39,880 nt of DNA from an uncultured beta proteobacterium (lineage in GTDB: Bacteria > Pseudomonadota > Gammaproteobacteria > Burkholderiales > Burkholderiaceae_C): assembly GCA_903870065.1 (NCBI GenBank), contig CAIQBN010000159.1, positions 1-39,880 on the forward strand. The letters run 5' to 3'. The first letter of the stretch is position 1, and each line of letters opens with the position of its first letter. A program made the translations under genes and the position numbers. The notes below the pieces were generated by a model, which saw only the letters and a list, made by a program, of their open reading frames with translations, was not told the DNA's origin and did no database searches. Positions 1-7,848 of this stretch are shown here, piece after piece.

Positions 1-237
1 CTTGACGAGATCCTTAATGTCACCCACCTGTCTGTCTTCGAGGTCCTTGTCGGTGAGCACATCCATTGACAAAGGTAAGTCGTCACGAAATTGATCATTG
101 CGTGCACCGCTAACCACGACCAGATTCAATGTTGTAGGGCTGTTTTGTGCCTGCGCCTGCCCAAACGACAGGCATGCCAGTGCGATCAATGCCGACAGGC
201 TGATCACGGGGCGACGGAAACGGTTCGTTTGTGTCAT
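1..237 (-). CDS. TonB-dependent outer-membrane receptor, N-terminal fragment (runs off left edge)
   Basis: Reading the minus strand from the ATG at 237 gives 79 codons that stay open to the window edge. The product starts MTQTNRFRRPVISLSALIAL, a signal peptide that probably ends at an AQAQ site near residue 30. A TonB-box-like stretch (NLVVVSGAR) follows, then the start of a plug domain (LPLSMDVLTDKDLEDRQVGD, then IKDLVK). This layout is typical of TonB-dependent receptors, which import iron complexes, heme, cobalamin or copper across the outer membrane. The 'dLP..vdVl' and 'DIKDLVK' spacing resembles heme/hemoglobin receptors, but the substrate cannot be settled from 79 residues. A weak purine-rich site (GAGAGAAA) lies upstream of the ATG. 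The gene is divergent from nirS with about 217 bp between the starts. Confidence 0.8.
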   Translation of the reverse strand, partial: MTQTNRFRRPVISLSALIALACLSFGQAQAQNSPTTLNLVVVSGARNDQFRDDLPLSMDVLTDKDLEDRQVGDIKDLVK

Positions 238-315
238 GCGCTATTTCTCTCAAGCAATCAGATAGGAGATTATTCAGTAGATGCCCAATGCAAACCTGGT
301 CATCTGTTTCAAAAA

Positions 316-329
316 TTGATGCAGGTTAA
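316..329 (+). promoter_or_regulatory. candidate FNR/DNR-type binding site upstream of nirS
   Basis: The sequence TTGAT-GCAG-GTTAA fits the TTGAT-N4-ATCAA / TTGAT-N4-GTCAA pattern bound by FNR and DNR regulators. The left half is perfect and the right half matches 4 of 5 positions of GTCAA. If its centre (322.5) sits at -41.5, the -10 hexamer would fall at about 352-357 (GAACAT, 3 of 6 matches to TATAAT) and the leader to nirS would be about 90 nt. A DNR-like regulator is encoded at 9252-9950. Binding is inference. Confidence 0.45.
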
Positions 330-454
330 GGATTCAAAAATCCCTTTGAAAGAACATGCCTGTGTTCGCATCAACCATGCAAAAGCCCGCAGCGAACGCA
401 CTTTGCACGGCAGAGTGTTCGGTCCAAAGCCTCGATCAACAAGGAACTATTGAA

Positions 455-2137
455 ATGAAAAATTTGAAACTGGCCGGCGTTGCTGCAGTGTTGCTGACCG
501 CCTGGGGACTGTCGGCATTCGCGCAGGACAGCGCAAACCAACCAACCCTGACTGCGACTGAAAAAACCGCTGCAAAGAAAATCTACTTTGAGCGCTGCGC
601 TGGCTGTCACGGAGTCCTGCGCAAGGGCGCAACCGGTAAAAACTTGGAGCCGCATTGGAGCAAAAAAATGCCTGATGGCTCTACTCAGGAAGGCGGCACC
701 CTCAAGCTGGGCCAAAACCGTCTGGAAAAAATCATCGGTTATGGAACCGAAGGGGGCATGGTCAACTTTGATGACATCCTCACCAAAGAAGAAATCACCC
801 TGATGTCCAAGTACATCCAGACCACACCTGACGTGCCGCCTGAATACAGCTTCAAGGAAACCAAGGAATCCTGGAAAGTCATCGTGGCGGTCAAGGACAG
901 GCCGACCAAGCAGATGAACAGCTTCAACCTGAAGAACTTCTTCTCGGTCACGCTGCGTGACACCGGCGAAGTGGCGTTGATTGACGGCGACACCAAAGAA
1001 ATCCGCAGCATCGTGAAGACCGGTTATGCAGTGCACATTTCCCGCCTGTCGGCATCAGGTCGCTACATCTATGTGATCGGCCGAGACGGTCGTCTGTCCC
1101 TGATCGATCTGTGGATGGAAAAGCCAGCCGTCGTTGCAGAAGTGAAAATTGGGTTTGATGCCCGCTCGGTTGATACGTCCAAGTTCAAGGGCTACGAAGA
1201 CAAGTACGTTGTAGCCGGTTCCTATTGGCCGCCACAGTACGTCATCATGGATGGCGACACTTTAGAGCCACGCAAGGTCGTTTCGACGCGTGGTATGACC
1301 GTAGACGGTGAGTACCATCCCGAGCCACGTGTTGCGTCCATCGTGGCTTCGTTCATCAAGCCGGAGTGGGTTATCAACATCAAGGAAACCGGCCAAATTT
1401 TGTTGGTGGACTATTCAGACATCGAGAACTTGAAGACCACCACCATTGGCTCTGCCAAGTTCTTGCACGACGGCGGCTGGGATGCTTCAAAGCGGTACTT
1501 CCTGGTGGCCGCCAACGCATCCAACAAAGTTGCGGCAGTAGACACCAAAACCGGCAAACTGGCAGCACTAATTGACACCGCCAAGTTACCGCACCCTGGT
1601 CGTGGCGCAAACTTTGTCCATCCGCAATTTGGACCCGTCTGGGCTACCGGACACCTTGGCGCCGATGTGGTGACGCTGATTTCCACACCTTCGGATGATC
1701 CGAAGTACGCGCAGTTCAAGCAGCACAACTGGAAGGTTGTGCAGCAAATGAAACACGTGCCAGGCAACTTGTTCGTGAAGACCCACCCAGTTTCCAAACA
1801 CTTTTGGGCTGACGCGCCGCAAAACCCTGACAAGGACTTGGCTGAGTCAGTTGCAGTCTGGGACATGGCCGATTTGAGCAAACCGAAAAAGATTCTCAAC
1901 GTGGCAAAAGACTCCGGTCTGCCAGCTACCAAGGCGGTCAAACGCGCAGTGCATCCGGAGTACAGCGCTGACGGCAAAGAGGTCTGGATTTCATTGTGGG
2001 GCGGCAAGGCAGACCAGTCCGCAATTGTGGTGTACGACGATGCAACTTTGACTCTGAAGAAAGTGATCACCGATCCAAAAATGATCACCCCGACGGGCAA
2101 GTTCAACGTCTACAACACACAGCATGACATTTACTGA
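455..2137 (+). CDS. nirS: Cytochrome cd1 nitrite reductase NirS
   Basis: This is the periplasmic dissimilatory nitrite reductase that converts nitrite to nitric oxide. The 560-residue product starts at ATG 455, preceded by AAGGA at 441-445; an upstream in-frame ATG at 356 would remove the signal peptide from the N-terminus. Residues 1-24 are a Sec signal ending AFA. The heme c motif CAGCH is at 48-52. The d1-heme beta-propeller follows: probable proximal ligand H194 (in YAVHISRL), and probable distal pocket histidines H338 (in FLHDGG) and H380 (in HPGRGANFVHP), corresponding to Pseudomonas aeruginosa His182, His327 and His369. Length and order match the family. It leads a plus-strand cluster with a NapC/NirT gene next. 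None of the nirF/D/L/G/H/J/E/N genes for heme d1 synthesis lie in this window, so they must be elsewhere. Confidence 0.97.
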   Translation: MKNLKLAGVAAVLLTAWGLSAFAQDSANQPTLTATEKTAAKKIYFERCAGCHGVLRKGATGKNLEPHWSKKMPDGSTQEGGTLKLGQNRLEKIIGYGTEGGMVNFDDILTKEEITLMSKYIQTTPDVPPEYSFKETKESWKVIVAVKDRPTKQMNSFNLKNFFSVTLRDTGEVALIDGDTKEIRSIVKTGYAVHISRLSASGRYIYVIGRDGRLSLIDLWMEKPAVVAEVKIGFDARSVDTSKFKGYEDKYVVAGSYWPPQYVIMDGDTLEPRKVVSTRGMTVDGEYHPEPRVASIVASFIKPEWVINIKETGQILLVDYSDIENLKTTTIGSAKFLHDGGWDASKRYFLVAANASNKVAAVDTKTGKLAALIDTAKLPHPGRGANFVHPQFGPVWATGHLGADVVTLISTPSDDPKYAQFKQHNWKVVQQMKHVPGNLFVKTHPVSKHFWADAPQNPDKDLAESVAVWDMADLSKPKKILNVAKDSGLPATKAVKRAVHPEYSADGKEVWISLWGGKADQSAIVVYDDATLTLKKVITDPKMITPTGKFNVYNTQHDIY

Positions 2138-2163
2138 CCCTTTGATCAGTTGATTGAAGAAAT

Positions 2164-2214
2164 CATCAGCCCTAGGGAAAGCACCACTTACAGGCGGCAT
2201 TCATGGGGCTGATG
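2164..2214 (+). other. intercistronic stem-loop between nirS and nirT
   Basis: CATCAGCCC (2164-2172) is perfectly complementary to GGGCTGATG (2206-2214), giving a 9-bp stem with a 33-nt loop, 26 nt after the nirS stop. There is no following T-run, so this is not a standard intrinsic terminator. It could protect or process the nirS mRNA 3' end. The RNA role is inference. Confidence 0.45.
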
Positions 2215-2230
2215 TGCATCGCAAAACCAA

Positions 2231-2256
2231 AATAATCAAACGGAATTATCAAACGT
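2231..2256 (+). repeat. tandem 13-bp imperfect repeat over the nirT start
   Basis: AATAATCAAACGG (2231-2243) is followed directly by AATTATCAAACGT (2244-2256), 11 of 13 positions identical. The second copy runs into the GTG start codon. It might be a small duplication or a binding site for a protein or RNA; nothing in the sequence decides this. Confidence 0.5.
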
Positions 2257-2860
2257 GAACCCACCTGACACATCTCGCCCATCCGCGCTCAAGCGCTTGT
2301 GGCAATCATTGCGTGCCCCCAGCAAATACTCCTTGCTTGCACTGCTGGTTGTTGGCTTTGTGGCCGGCATTGTGTTCTGGGGTGGGTTCCACGCCGCTCT
2401 TGAAGCGACCAATAACGAAGCTTTTTGTATCAGTTGCCATGAAATGCGTGACAACGTGTACGCCGAGTACAAAGAGACCATTCACTACACCAATCGCACC
2501 GGTGTGCGGGCCACCTGCCCGGATTGCCACGTCCCCAAAGAGTGGGGGCCTAAGATGATTCGCAAAATCCAGGCGTCCAATGAAGTGCTTGGAAAAATAT
2601 TGGGCACCATCGACACCAAAGAGAAATTCGAAGCCAAACGCCTTGAATTGGCCCGCCACGAGTGGGCGCGGATGAAAGCGACCAACTCCATTGAGTGCCG
2701 CAACTGCCACACTTTGCAATCCATGAACAAAGAAGTTCAAAAACCACGCGCCCAAAAATCGCACGAAATGGCTCTCAAAGGCGGTGAAACCTGCATCGAT
2801 TGCCACAAAGGCATCGCCCACCACAAGCCAAAAGGCATGACAGAAGCCGACGAGTCGTAA
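2255..2860 (+). CDS. nirT: Tetraheme c-type cytochrome, NapC/NirT family quinol dehydrogenase
   Basis: The 201-residue product is anchored by one transmembrane segment (about 25-47) and carries four CXXCH heme motifs at 58-62 (CISCH), 88-92 (CPDCH), 148-152 (CRNCH) and 180-184 (CIDCH). This is the NapC/NirT architecture, which oxidises membrane quinol and passes electrons to periplasmic reductases. The start is GTG at 2255 with only a weak GGA upstream; no ATG occurs before the first heme. The start lies on a 13-bp tandem imperfect repeat. It follows nirS, as nirT does in Pseudomonas stutzeri. Because the downstream nap genes have no napC, it probably serves NapAB as well. NapC and NirT cannot be separated from sequence alone, so the symbol reflects position. 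Confidence 0.9.
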   Translation: MNPPDTSRPSALKRLWQSLRAPSKYSLLALLVVGFVAGIVFWGGFHAALEATNNEAFCISCHEMRDNVYAEYKETIHYTNRTGVRATCPDCHVPKEWGPKMIRKIQASNEVLGKILGTIDTKEKFEAKRLELARHEWARMKATNSIECRNCHTLQSMNKEVQKPRAQKSHEMALKGGETCIDCHKGIAHHKPKGMTEADES

Positions 2861-2904
2861 AGCCGCTCGCACGGAAAAAAATCAAACTGCAACAGGAGAA
2901 AACC

Positions 2905-3774
2905 ATGAAATTCCAACACTTTCAACGCATTGGACTGGCTCTGACACTGGCTTTGACAACTGCAGGCGTCAGCGCAGCCGCACCAGACTGGACTAAAACT
3001 CCGTCCAAAAAAATTACAGTCTTTTACCCTGGTGTATCTCCGATTGAGTGGATCATCAACGGTACCGAGCACGGCGGAGCGCGCGCTCTGAAGAAGGGCG
3101 AGACATGCGCGAGTTGCCACGACGCAGAGGCTGCCGACATGGGCAAAAAGATGGTTACAGGCCAGAAGCTGGAGCCATCTGTCATCAAAGGAAAGGCCGG
3201 CTCAATTCCAGTAAGTATCCAGGCCGCAAACGATGGCGCGAATTTGTATCTGCGTTTTACCTGGAAGCAACCCGCTGGTGGCGCCGACAAGATGGACAAG
3301 GACAATGCCGTAAAACTCGCCTTTATGCTGGAAGACAACAAGGTTGACCGCGCCGCACTCTCTGGTTGCTGGGAAACCTGCCACACAGACGCCCGCACGA
3401 TGCCTGAAGGCAAGGACGATAAAAAGACCAAGTATGTGACCGGTGGAAGTCTGGCATCAGGAAAGTACTACGACTTGTTGCAGTGGACTTCGAAGGGCGG
3501 CAAGCATGACGGTTATGTGGCAGACAAACGCGTTATGGACGGCGGCAAGGCTCTGGTGGATGCGAAGGGCGAACAAAAGAATGGTGAGTGGGTGGTGACC
3601 TTCACTCGCAAGCTAACTGGCGCTGAGGGCGACATTGCTTTGGTGGCAGGTAAGACCTACAACTTCGGTTTCGCAATTCATGACGACCATGCCGCCGGCC
3701 GATTCCATCAAGTCTCACTTGGATATACCTTGGGCATCGACGCTAAGGCGGACATTAATGCGGCCAAACAATAG
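2905..3774 (+). CDS. Periplasmic c-type cytochrome with ethylbenzene-dehydrogenase-like heme-binding domain
   Basis: The 289-residue product starts at ATG 2905 with AGGAG at 2894-2898. It has a clear Sec signal (about 1-25, ending VSAAA). CASCH at 68-72 is a standard heme c site. A second motif, CWETCH at 155-160, has three residues between the cysteines (CX3CH). The C-terminal part resembles the heme-binding domain of the ethylbenzene dehydrogenase gamma subunit / DMSO-reductase-type family (EB_dh). It is placed after nirS-nirT, where P. stutzeri has nirB, so a periplasmic electron carrier role is likely. The assignment to EB_dh rests on recognition of the sequence style without a profile search. 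The partner (NirS, NapAB or another oxidoreductase) is unknown. Confidence 0.7.
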   Translation: MKFQHFQRIGLALTLALTTAGVSAAAPDWTKTPSKKITVFYPGVSPIEWIINGTEHGGARALKKGETCASCHDAEAADMGKKMVTGQKLEPSVIKGKAGSIPVSIQAANDGANLYLRFTWKQPAGGADKMDKDNAVKLAFMLEDNKVDRAALSGCWETCHTDARTMPEGKDDKKTKYVTGGSLASGKYYDLLQWTSKGGKHDGYVADKRVMDGGKALVDAKGEQKNGEWVVTFTRKLTGAEGDIALVAGKTYNFGFAIHDDHAAGRFHQVSLGYTLGIDAKADINAAKQ

Positions 3775-3831
3775 CGTCCGGTACAGCGTTATTTCGGGGG
3801 CGTGGACTCGCACACAACTTAGCACGCTGCG

Positions 3832-4176
3832 ATGCATCCGAATCGACTGACAGCAGGTTTGGGCTTGGTATTTGCCTTTATGGTTTTGCCACCGCTTTGC
3901 ATCGCAGCAGACATTGTCAATGTCTCGATTCGGGACTACCGGTTCGACCCGCCCACCGTACAGGTCAAGCCTGGCGCCACCGTTAGGTGGACCAATCACG
4001 AGAAACGCGCCAACCATTCAATTTACTTTGGTACAAACGGCAGCCAAGAGTCCGAGCGTCTCTTTCCCGGTGACTCATGGCAGCGGACCTTTGACAGGCC
4101 TGGCACGTACTCCTATGCCTGCGGACCTCACCCCGAAATGGTCGGCAGGATTATCGTCTCCGAAATCGCTGAATAA
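3832..4176 (+). CDS. Small periplasmic blue copper protein (cupredoxin, plastocyanin/pseudoazurin-like)
   Basis: The product is 114 residues with a signal peptide of about 26 residues ending CIAA. The mature part is a single cupredoxin fold: VQVKPGATVRWTN is the usual edge strand, and the type 1 copper ligands are H62 (in NHSI), C97, H100 and M103 (in CGPHPEM). Such proteins shuttle single electrons in the periplasm and can donate to NirS or to copper reductases. It lies 57 bp after the EB_dh-like cytochrome and 13 bp before napD. The ribosome binding site is poor, so translation may depend on the upstream gene. Whether it serves the nir or nap half is unknown. Confidence 0.85.
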   Translation: MHPNRLTAGLGLVFAFMVLPPLCIAADIVNVSIRDYRFDPPTVQVKPGATVRWTNHEKRANHSIYFGTNGSQESERLFPGDSWQRTFDRPGTYSYACGPHPEMVGRIIVSEIAE

Positions 4177-4189
4177 CCGAAAGCAAACC

Positions 4190-4438
4190 ATGAATGTCTC
4201 CAGTCTCATTGTTCATGCGCGAGACGGTCATTCGGTCGCAGTGCAAGGACGTCTTTCGGGCATGCCAGGGATTGAAGTCCATGCGGCATCTCCGGAGGGC
4301 AAGTTGATCGTAACGATAGAGACTGAATCTGACCGGGAAACTGTTGCCGCTTACGAGCGCATATCCAGGACCGACGGCGTGTTGTCCGCTGCCATGGTCT
4401 ACCACCAAATCGAATCTGAACCTGACCAGGAGATATGA
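4190..4438 (+). CDS. napD: NapD, chaperone for the Tat-dependent maturation of NapA
   Basis: The 82-residue product starts [10 protein letters not shown] at ATG 4190 and lies directly before napA (one base between stop and start). NapD is a small cytoplasmic protein that binds the twin-arginine signal of NapA and delays export until the molybdenum cofactor is inserted. The N-terminal 'SSLIVHA' strand and the 'GxxxxVTIE' segment fit the family, and the ferredoxin-like fold size is right. The start was taken at 4190 because the upstream part of the same open frame overlaps the cupredoxin gene in another frame. The ribosome binding site (GAAAG) is weak. It is the first gene of the napDAGHB run. 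Confidence 0.9.
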   Translation: MNVSSLIVHARDGHSVAVQGRLSGMPGIEVHAASPEGKLIVTIETESDRETVAAYERISRTDGVLSAAMVYHQIESEPDQEI

Positions 4439-4439
4439 A

Positions 4440-6977
4440 ATGACACAGACACGACGGGAGTTCATCAAGATCCATGCAGCCACTGCAGCGGCAACCACTG
4501 CCGGAATGACACTTCCTGGTGCGTTGGCCAACGCTGCAACGGACGAGGGTATCCGCTGGGACAAGGGAGTTTGTCGCTACTGCGGCACCGGCTGCGGCGT
4601 GCTGGTGGGTGTCAAGGAAGGGCGGATCGTTGCCACGCAGGGCGACCCCGATGCCCCAGTGAACAAAGGCATCAACTGCGTAAAGGGCTACTTCCTTTCC
4701 AAGATTCAATACGGCAGCGATCGTCTGACGCGCCCGCTGCTGCGCATGAAGGATGGCAAGTATGACAAGAGTGGCGAATTCGCCCCTATCAGCTGGACGC
4801 AGGCCTTTGACATCATGGAAGAAAAGGTCAAAGGCACGCTCAAGACCAAGGGACCGACCGCAATCGGCATGTTCGGATCTGGCCAATGGACGATTTGGGA
4901 AGGCTATGCAGCCAACAAATTGTTCAAAGCCGGTTTTCGCTCCAACAACCTGGACCCCAATGCACGCCATTGCATGGCTTCCGCCGTGTTCGGTTTCATA
5001 CGCACCTTCGGCGCCGACGAACCCATGGGGTGTTATGACGACATAGAGCACGCAGATACCTTTGTGCTGTGGGGTGCCAACATGGCTGAAATGCACCCCA
5101 TTCTGTGGTCCCGCATGACGGATCGTCGACTGACTGCCAAGCACGTAAAGATCAAGGTGCTGTCGACGTTTTCACACCGCTCGACCGAGTTGGCCGATTC
5201 CGAATTGATATTCAAGCCGCAGTCTGATCTTGCGATCATGAACTACATCTGTAACTACATCATTCAAAGTGGTTCAGTGAACGAAGACTTCGTCAAGAAG
5301 CATGTCAATTTCGCCGAAGGGGTGACCGACATCGGGTATGGCTTGCGCCCCAACCATCCGCTGGAGCAGAACGCCATGAACAATGGCTACCCCGGTGCGG
5401 ATGGAAAGCCGCGCGGCAATCCGATGGATGCAAAGCCCATCAACTTTGAGCAGTTCAAGGCTTTTGTTGCGGAATACACACTTGAAAAAGCACATGAAAT
5501 CTCAGGTGTCGCCAAAGACAAACTCCTGGATTTGGCCAAGACATACGCCGACCCCAAGAACAAGGTGACATCGTTCTGGACCATGGGCTTCAACCAGCAC
5601 AGCCGTGGTACCTGGGTCAACAACATGATTTACAACGTCCACTTGCTGGTGGGCAAGATCTCAGAACCGGGAAACAGTCCCTTCTCCCTGACAGGCCAAC
5701 CCTCTGCCTGCGGAACCGCTCGCGAAACCGGAACCTTTGCGCACCGCTTGCCTGCCGACATGCTAGTTGCCAACACGGCGCACCGGGAAGTCGCAGAAAA
5801 AATCTGGAAAGTCCCCGGTGGCACGATTCAGGCGGCACCCGGATTGCATGCGGTGGCGCAAAGCCGCGCACTCAAGGACAGCAAGCTGAATTTCTATTGG
5901 ACGTCGACCACCAACAACATGCAGGCCGGCCCCAATATCAATGGGGAAATCTATCCCGGCTGGCGCAATCCGGACAACTTTATCGTGGTGTCTGACTGCT
6001 ACCCCACAGTTTCTGCTGTCAGTGCCGACCTGATATTGCCTTCCGCCATGTGGATGGAAAAGGAAGGGGCGTTTGGCAACGCTGAGCGACGCGGTCAATT
6101 CTGGCGTCAACAGGTCAAGGCTCCGGGTGAAGCCAAGAGCGACTTGTGGCAATTTGTGGAATTTTCCAAGCGCTTCAAGACAGAAGAAGTCTGGACAGCT
6201 GAAACGCTCGACAAGAACCCTCAGTACAAGGGGAAAACGCTGTATGACGTCCTGTACGCCAATGGACAGGTTGACCAGTTCGGCAAGCCTGAAGCAGCGC
6301 GTGTCAATGCCCACGCGTGGTCCAACTACACCAATGACGAAACCGACGCGTTCGGTTTCTATTTGCAAAAAGGCCTTTTTGAAGAGTACCGCCGCTTTGG
6401 TCTGGGCAAAGGTAAAGATCTGGGCGAGTTCGACGTTTACCACAAGGCACGCGGCTTGCGCTGGCCGGTGGTCAATGGCAAAGAAACGCTGTGGCGCTAC
6501 CGCGAAGGTTTTGACCCATACATCAAAAAGGGCGAGACGCTGAAGTTCTACGGGAAACCCGATGGCAAAGCCGTGATCTTCGCCTTGCCTTACCAGCCAG
6601 CAGCCGAGATGCCCGACAAGGACTACGACTTGTGGCTGTGCACCGGGCGCGTGCTCGAGCACTGGCATACCGGCTCCATGACGCGGCGCGTGCCAGAGCT
6701 GTACCGCGCCATGCCGGATGCCTGGATTTATATGCACCCCGATGATGCCAAGAGCCGCGGTTTGCAGCGCGGCGATACGGTCAAGGTCGCGACACGGCGC
6801 GGTGAAATTACCACCAAGGTCGAAACACGTGGACGCAATAAACCGCCACTGGGACTGGTATTTGTACCCTTCTTTGACGAGAACCGACTGGTCAACAAGC
6901 TCACGCTGGATGCGACCTGTCCGATCTCCAAGGAAACTGACTACAAGAAGTGTGCATGCAAGGTCATCAAAGTCTGA
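4440..6977 (+). CDS. napA: Periplasmic nitrate reductase catalytic subunit NapA
   Basis: The 845-residue product reduces nitrate to nitrite in the periplasm using a bis-molybdopterin guanine dinucleotide cofactor. The start at ATG 4440 gives a twin-arginine signal (TRREFIK, residues 4-10). The [4Fe-4S] ligands are C45, C48, C52 and C80 ([10 protein letters not shown] and INCVKG). The molybdenum ligand is C178 in NARHCMAS. The C-terminal region carries the cofactor-binding domain ([20 protein letters not shown]). Length matches alpha/beta proteobacterial NapA. AGGAGA lies just before the start, at the end of napD. It works with NapB and probably the NapC/NirT at 2255. Confidence 0.98.
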   Translation: MTQTRREFIKIHAATAAATTAGMTLPGALANAATDEGIRWDKGVCRYCGTGCGVLVGVKEGRIVATQGDPDAPVNKGINCVKGYFLSKIQYGSDRLTRPLLRMKDGKYDKSGEFAPISWTQAFDIMEEKVKGTLKTKGPTAIGMFGSGQWTIWEGYAANKLFKAGFRSNNLDPNARHCMASAVFGFIRTFGADEPMGCYDDIEHADTFVLWGANMAEMHPILWSRMTDRRLTAKHVKIKVLSTFSHRSTELADSELIFKPQSDLAIMNYICNYIIQSGSVNEDFVKKHVNFAEGVTDIGYGLRPNHPLEQNAMNNGYPGADGKPRGNPMDAKPINFEQFKAFVAEYTLEKAHEISGVAKDKLLDLAKTYADPKNKVTSFWTMGFNQHSRGTWVNNMIYNVHLLVGKISEPGNSPFSLTGQPSACGTARETGTFAHRLPADMLVANTAHREVAEKIWKVPGGTIQAAPGLHAVAQSRALKDSKLNFYWTSTTNNMQAGPNINGEIYPGWRNPDNFIVVSDCYPTVSAVSADLILPSAMWMEKEGAFGNAERRGQFWRQQVKAPGEAKSDLWQFVEFSKRFKTEEVWTAETLDKNPQYKGKTLYDVLYANGQVDQFGKPEAARVNAHAWSNYTNDETDAFGFYLQKGLFEEYRRFGLGKGKDLGEFDVYHKARGLRWPVVNGKETLWRYREGFDPYIKKGETLKFYGKPDGKAVIFALPYQPAAEMPDKDYDLWLCTGRVLEHWHTGSMTRRVPELYRAMPDAWIYMHPDDAKSRGLQRGDTVKVATRRGEITTKVETRGRNKPPLGLVFVPFFDENRLVNKLTLDATCPISKETDYKKCACKVIKV

Positions 6978-7041
6978 TGGAGTTCGACACAAACGCAGCA
7001 CACATGTAGAGGTGGGCCGCACCCCAATTCTCAGCAACCAT

Positions 7042-7848
7042 ATGAACGACTCCACAAAAGTCAGCACTGCGGAGCGGCGGGCATTCGTGCTCAACGCTGC
7101 GCGCATGGGTTGTGGCGTCAGTATGTTGGGTTTGGGACTTGGGTTGGCGGTAAACCAGGCCAAGGCCCTGCCAGCCCAGGCTTTGCGACCACCGGGGGCG
7201 GGGTCCGAGAACGCCTTCCTGGGTGCCTGCGTGCGCTGTGGTCTGTGTGTCAGGGACTGCCCGCCCAGCATCCTTCATCTGGCCGCTCCGGGTCAACCGG
7301 TCACGACGGGCACGCCGTTCTTTGTGTCCCGCATGGGCGCCTGCGAAATGTGCGAGAACGTACCGTGCGTGAAAGCCTGCCCAACCGGTGCGCTGGACCA
7401 TGGGCTTACGGACATCAAAAAAGCCCGCATGGGACTGGCGGTATTGGTTGACAAGGAGACCTGCCTCAACTTCCTGGGGCTGCGCTGCGATGTGTGCTAC
7501 CGCGTTTGCCCACTCATCGATAAAGCGATCACGCTGGACTTGCGCCACAACGAACGAACCGATAAGCACACAATTTTCGAGCCGGTCGTGCATTCCGATG
7601 CCTGTACAGGCTGTGGCAAGTGCGAGCAAGCCTGTGTATTGAAAACCGCCGCGATCAAGGTATACCCCATCGATCTCGCCAAAGGGAAAATGGGCGACCA
7701 CTACCGGCTGGGTTGGGTTGAACAGAAAAAGAATGCCGGCCATTCGCTGATCGAGAGTCAGGGCAACCTGGATCTTCCGGACAGGCTGCCGGATGGCCTC
7801 AAGCTACCAGGGCACTTCGATCCCGGCAGCAAGGACACGCAGCGATGA
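7042..7848 (+). CDS. napG: NapG, ferredoxin-type electron transfer protein of the Nap system
   Basis: The 268-residue product has a twin-arginine-type signal (AERRAFVLNAAR, 10-21) followed by a hydrophobic stretch. It carries four [4Fe-4S] cysteine sets: C63/66/69/73, C101/104/109/113, C141/149/152/156 and C188/191/194/198. This is the NapG pattern. With NapH it forms a quinol-oxidising branch that feeds the periplasmic nitrate reductase. It starts at ATG 7042, 64 bp after napA; no good ribosome binding site is seen there, and a GTG at 7012 is a less likely alternative. Its stop overlaps the napH start by 4 nt (ATGA), so the two are translationally coupled. Confidence 0.95.
   Translation: MNDSTKVSTAERRAFVLNAARMGCGVSMLGLGLGLAVNQAKALPAQALRPPGAGSENAFLGACVRCGLCVRDCPPSILHLAAPGQPVTTGTPFFVSRMGACEMCENVPCVKACPTGALDHGLTDIKKARMGLAVLVDKETCLNFLGLRCDVCYRVCPLIDKAITLDLRHNERTDKHTIFEPVVHSDACTGCGKCEQACVLKTAAIKVYPIDLAKGKMGDHYRLGWVEQKKNAGHSLIESQGNLDLPDRLPDGLKLPGHFDPGSKDTQR

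Noticed and set aside
371..1036. Long minus-strand open frame (221 codons) inside nirS
   Set aside because: It is a shadow of nirS: no signal, no recognisable family, and the plus frame has all NirS motifs.
2135..2190. TTGATCAGTTGATTGAAG as a possible FNR/DNR site before nirT
   Set aside because: The TTGAT elements do not have a matching ATCAA/GTCAA half at the 4-bp spacing.
5763..7271. 502-codon minus-strand open frame across napA and napG
   Set aside because: It spans two well-supported genes on the other strand and shows no domain I recognise; codon bias of the real genes explains it.
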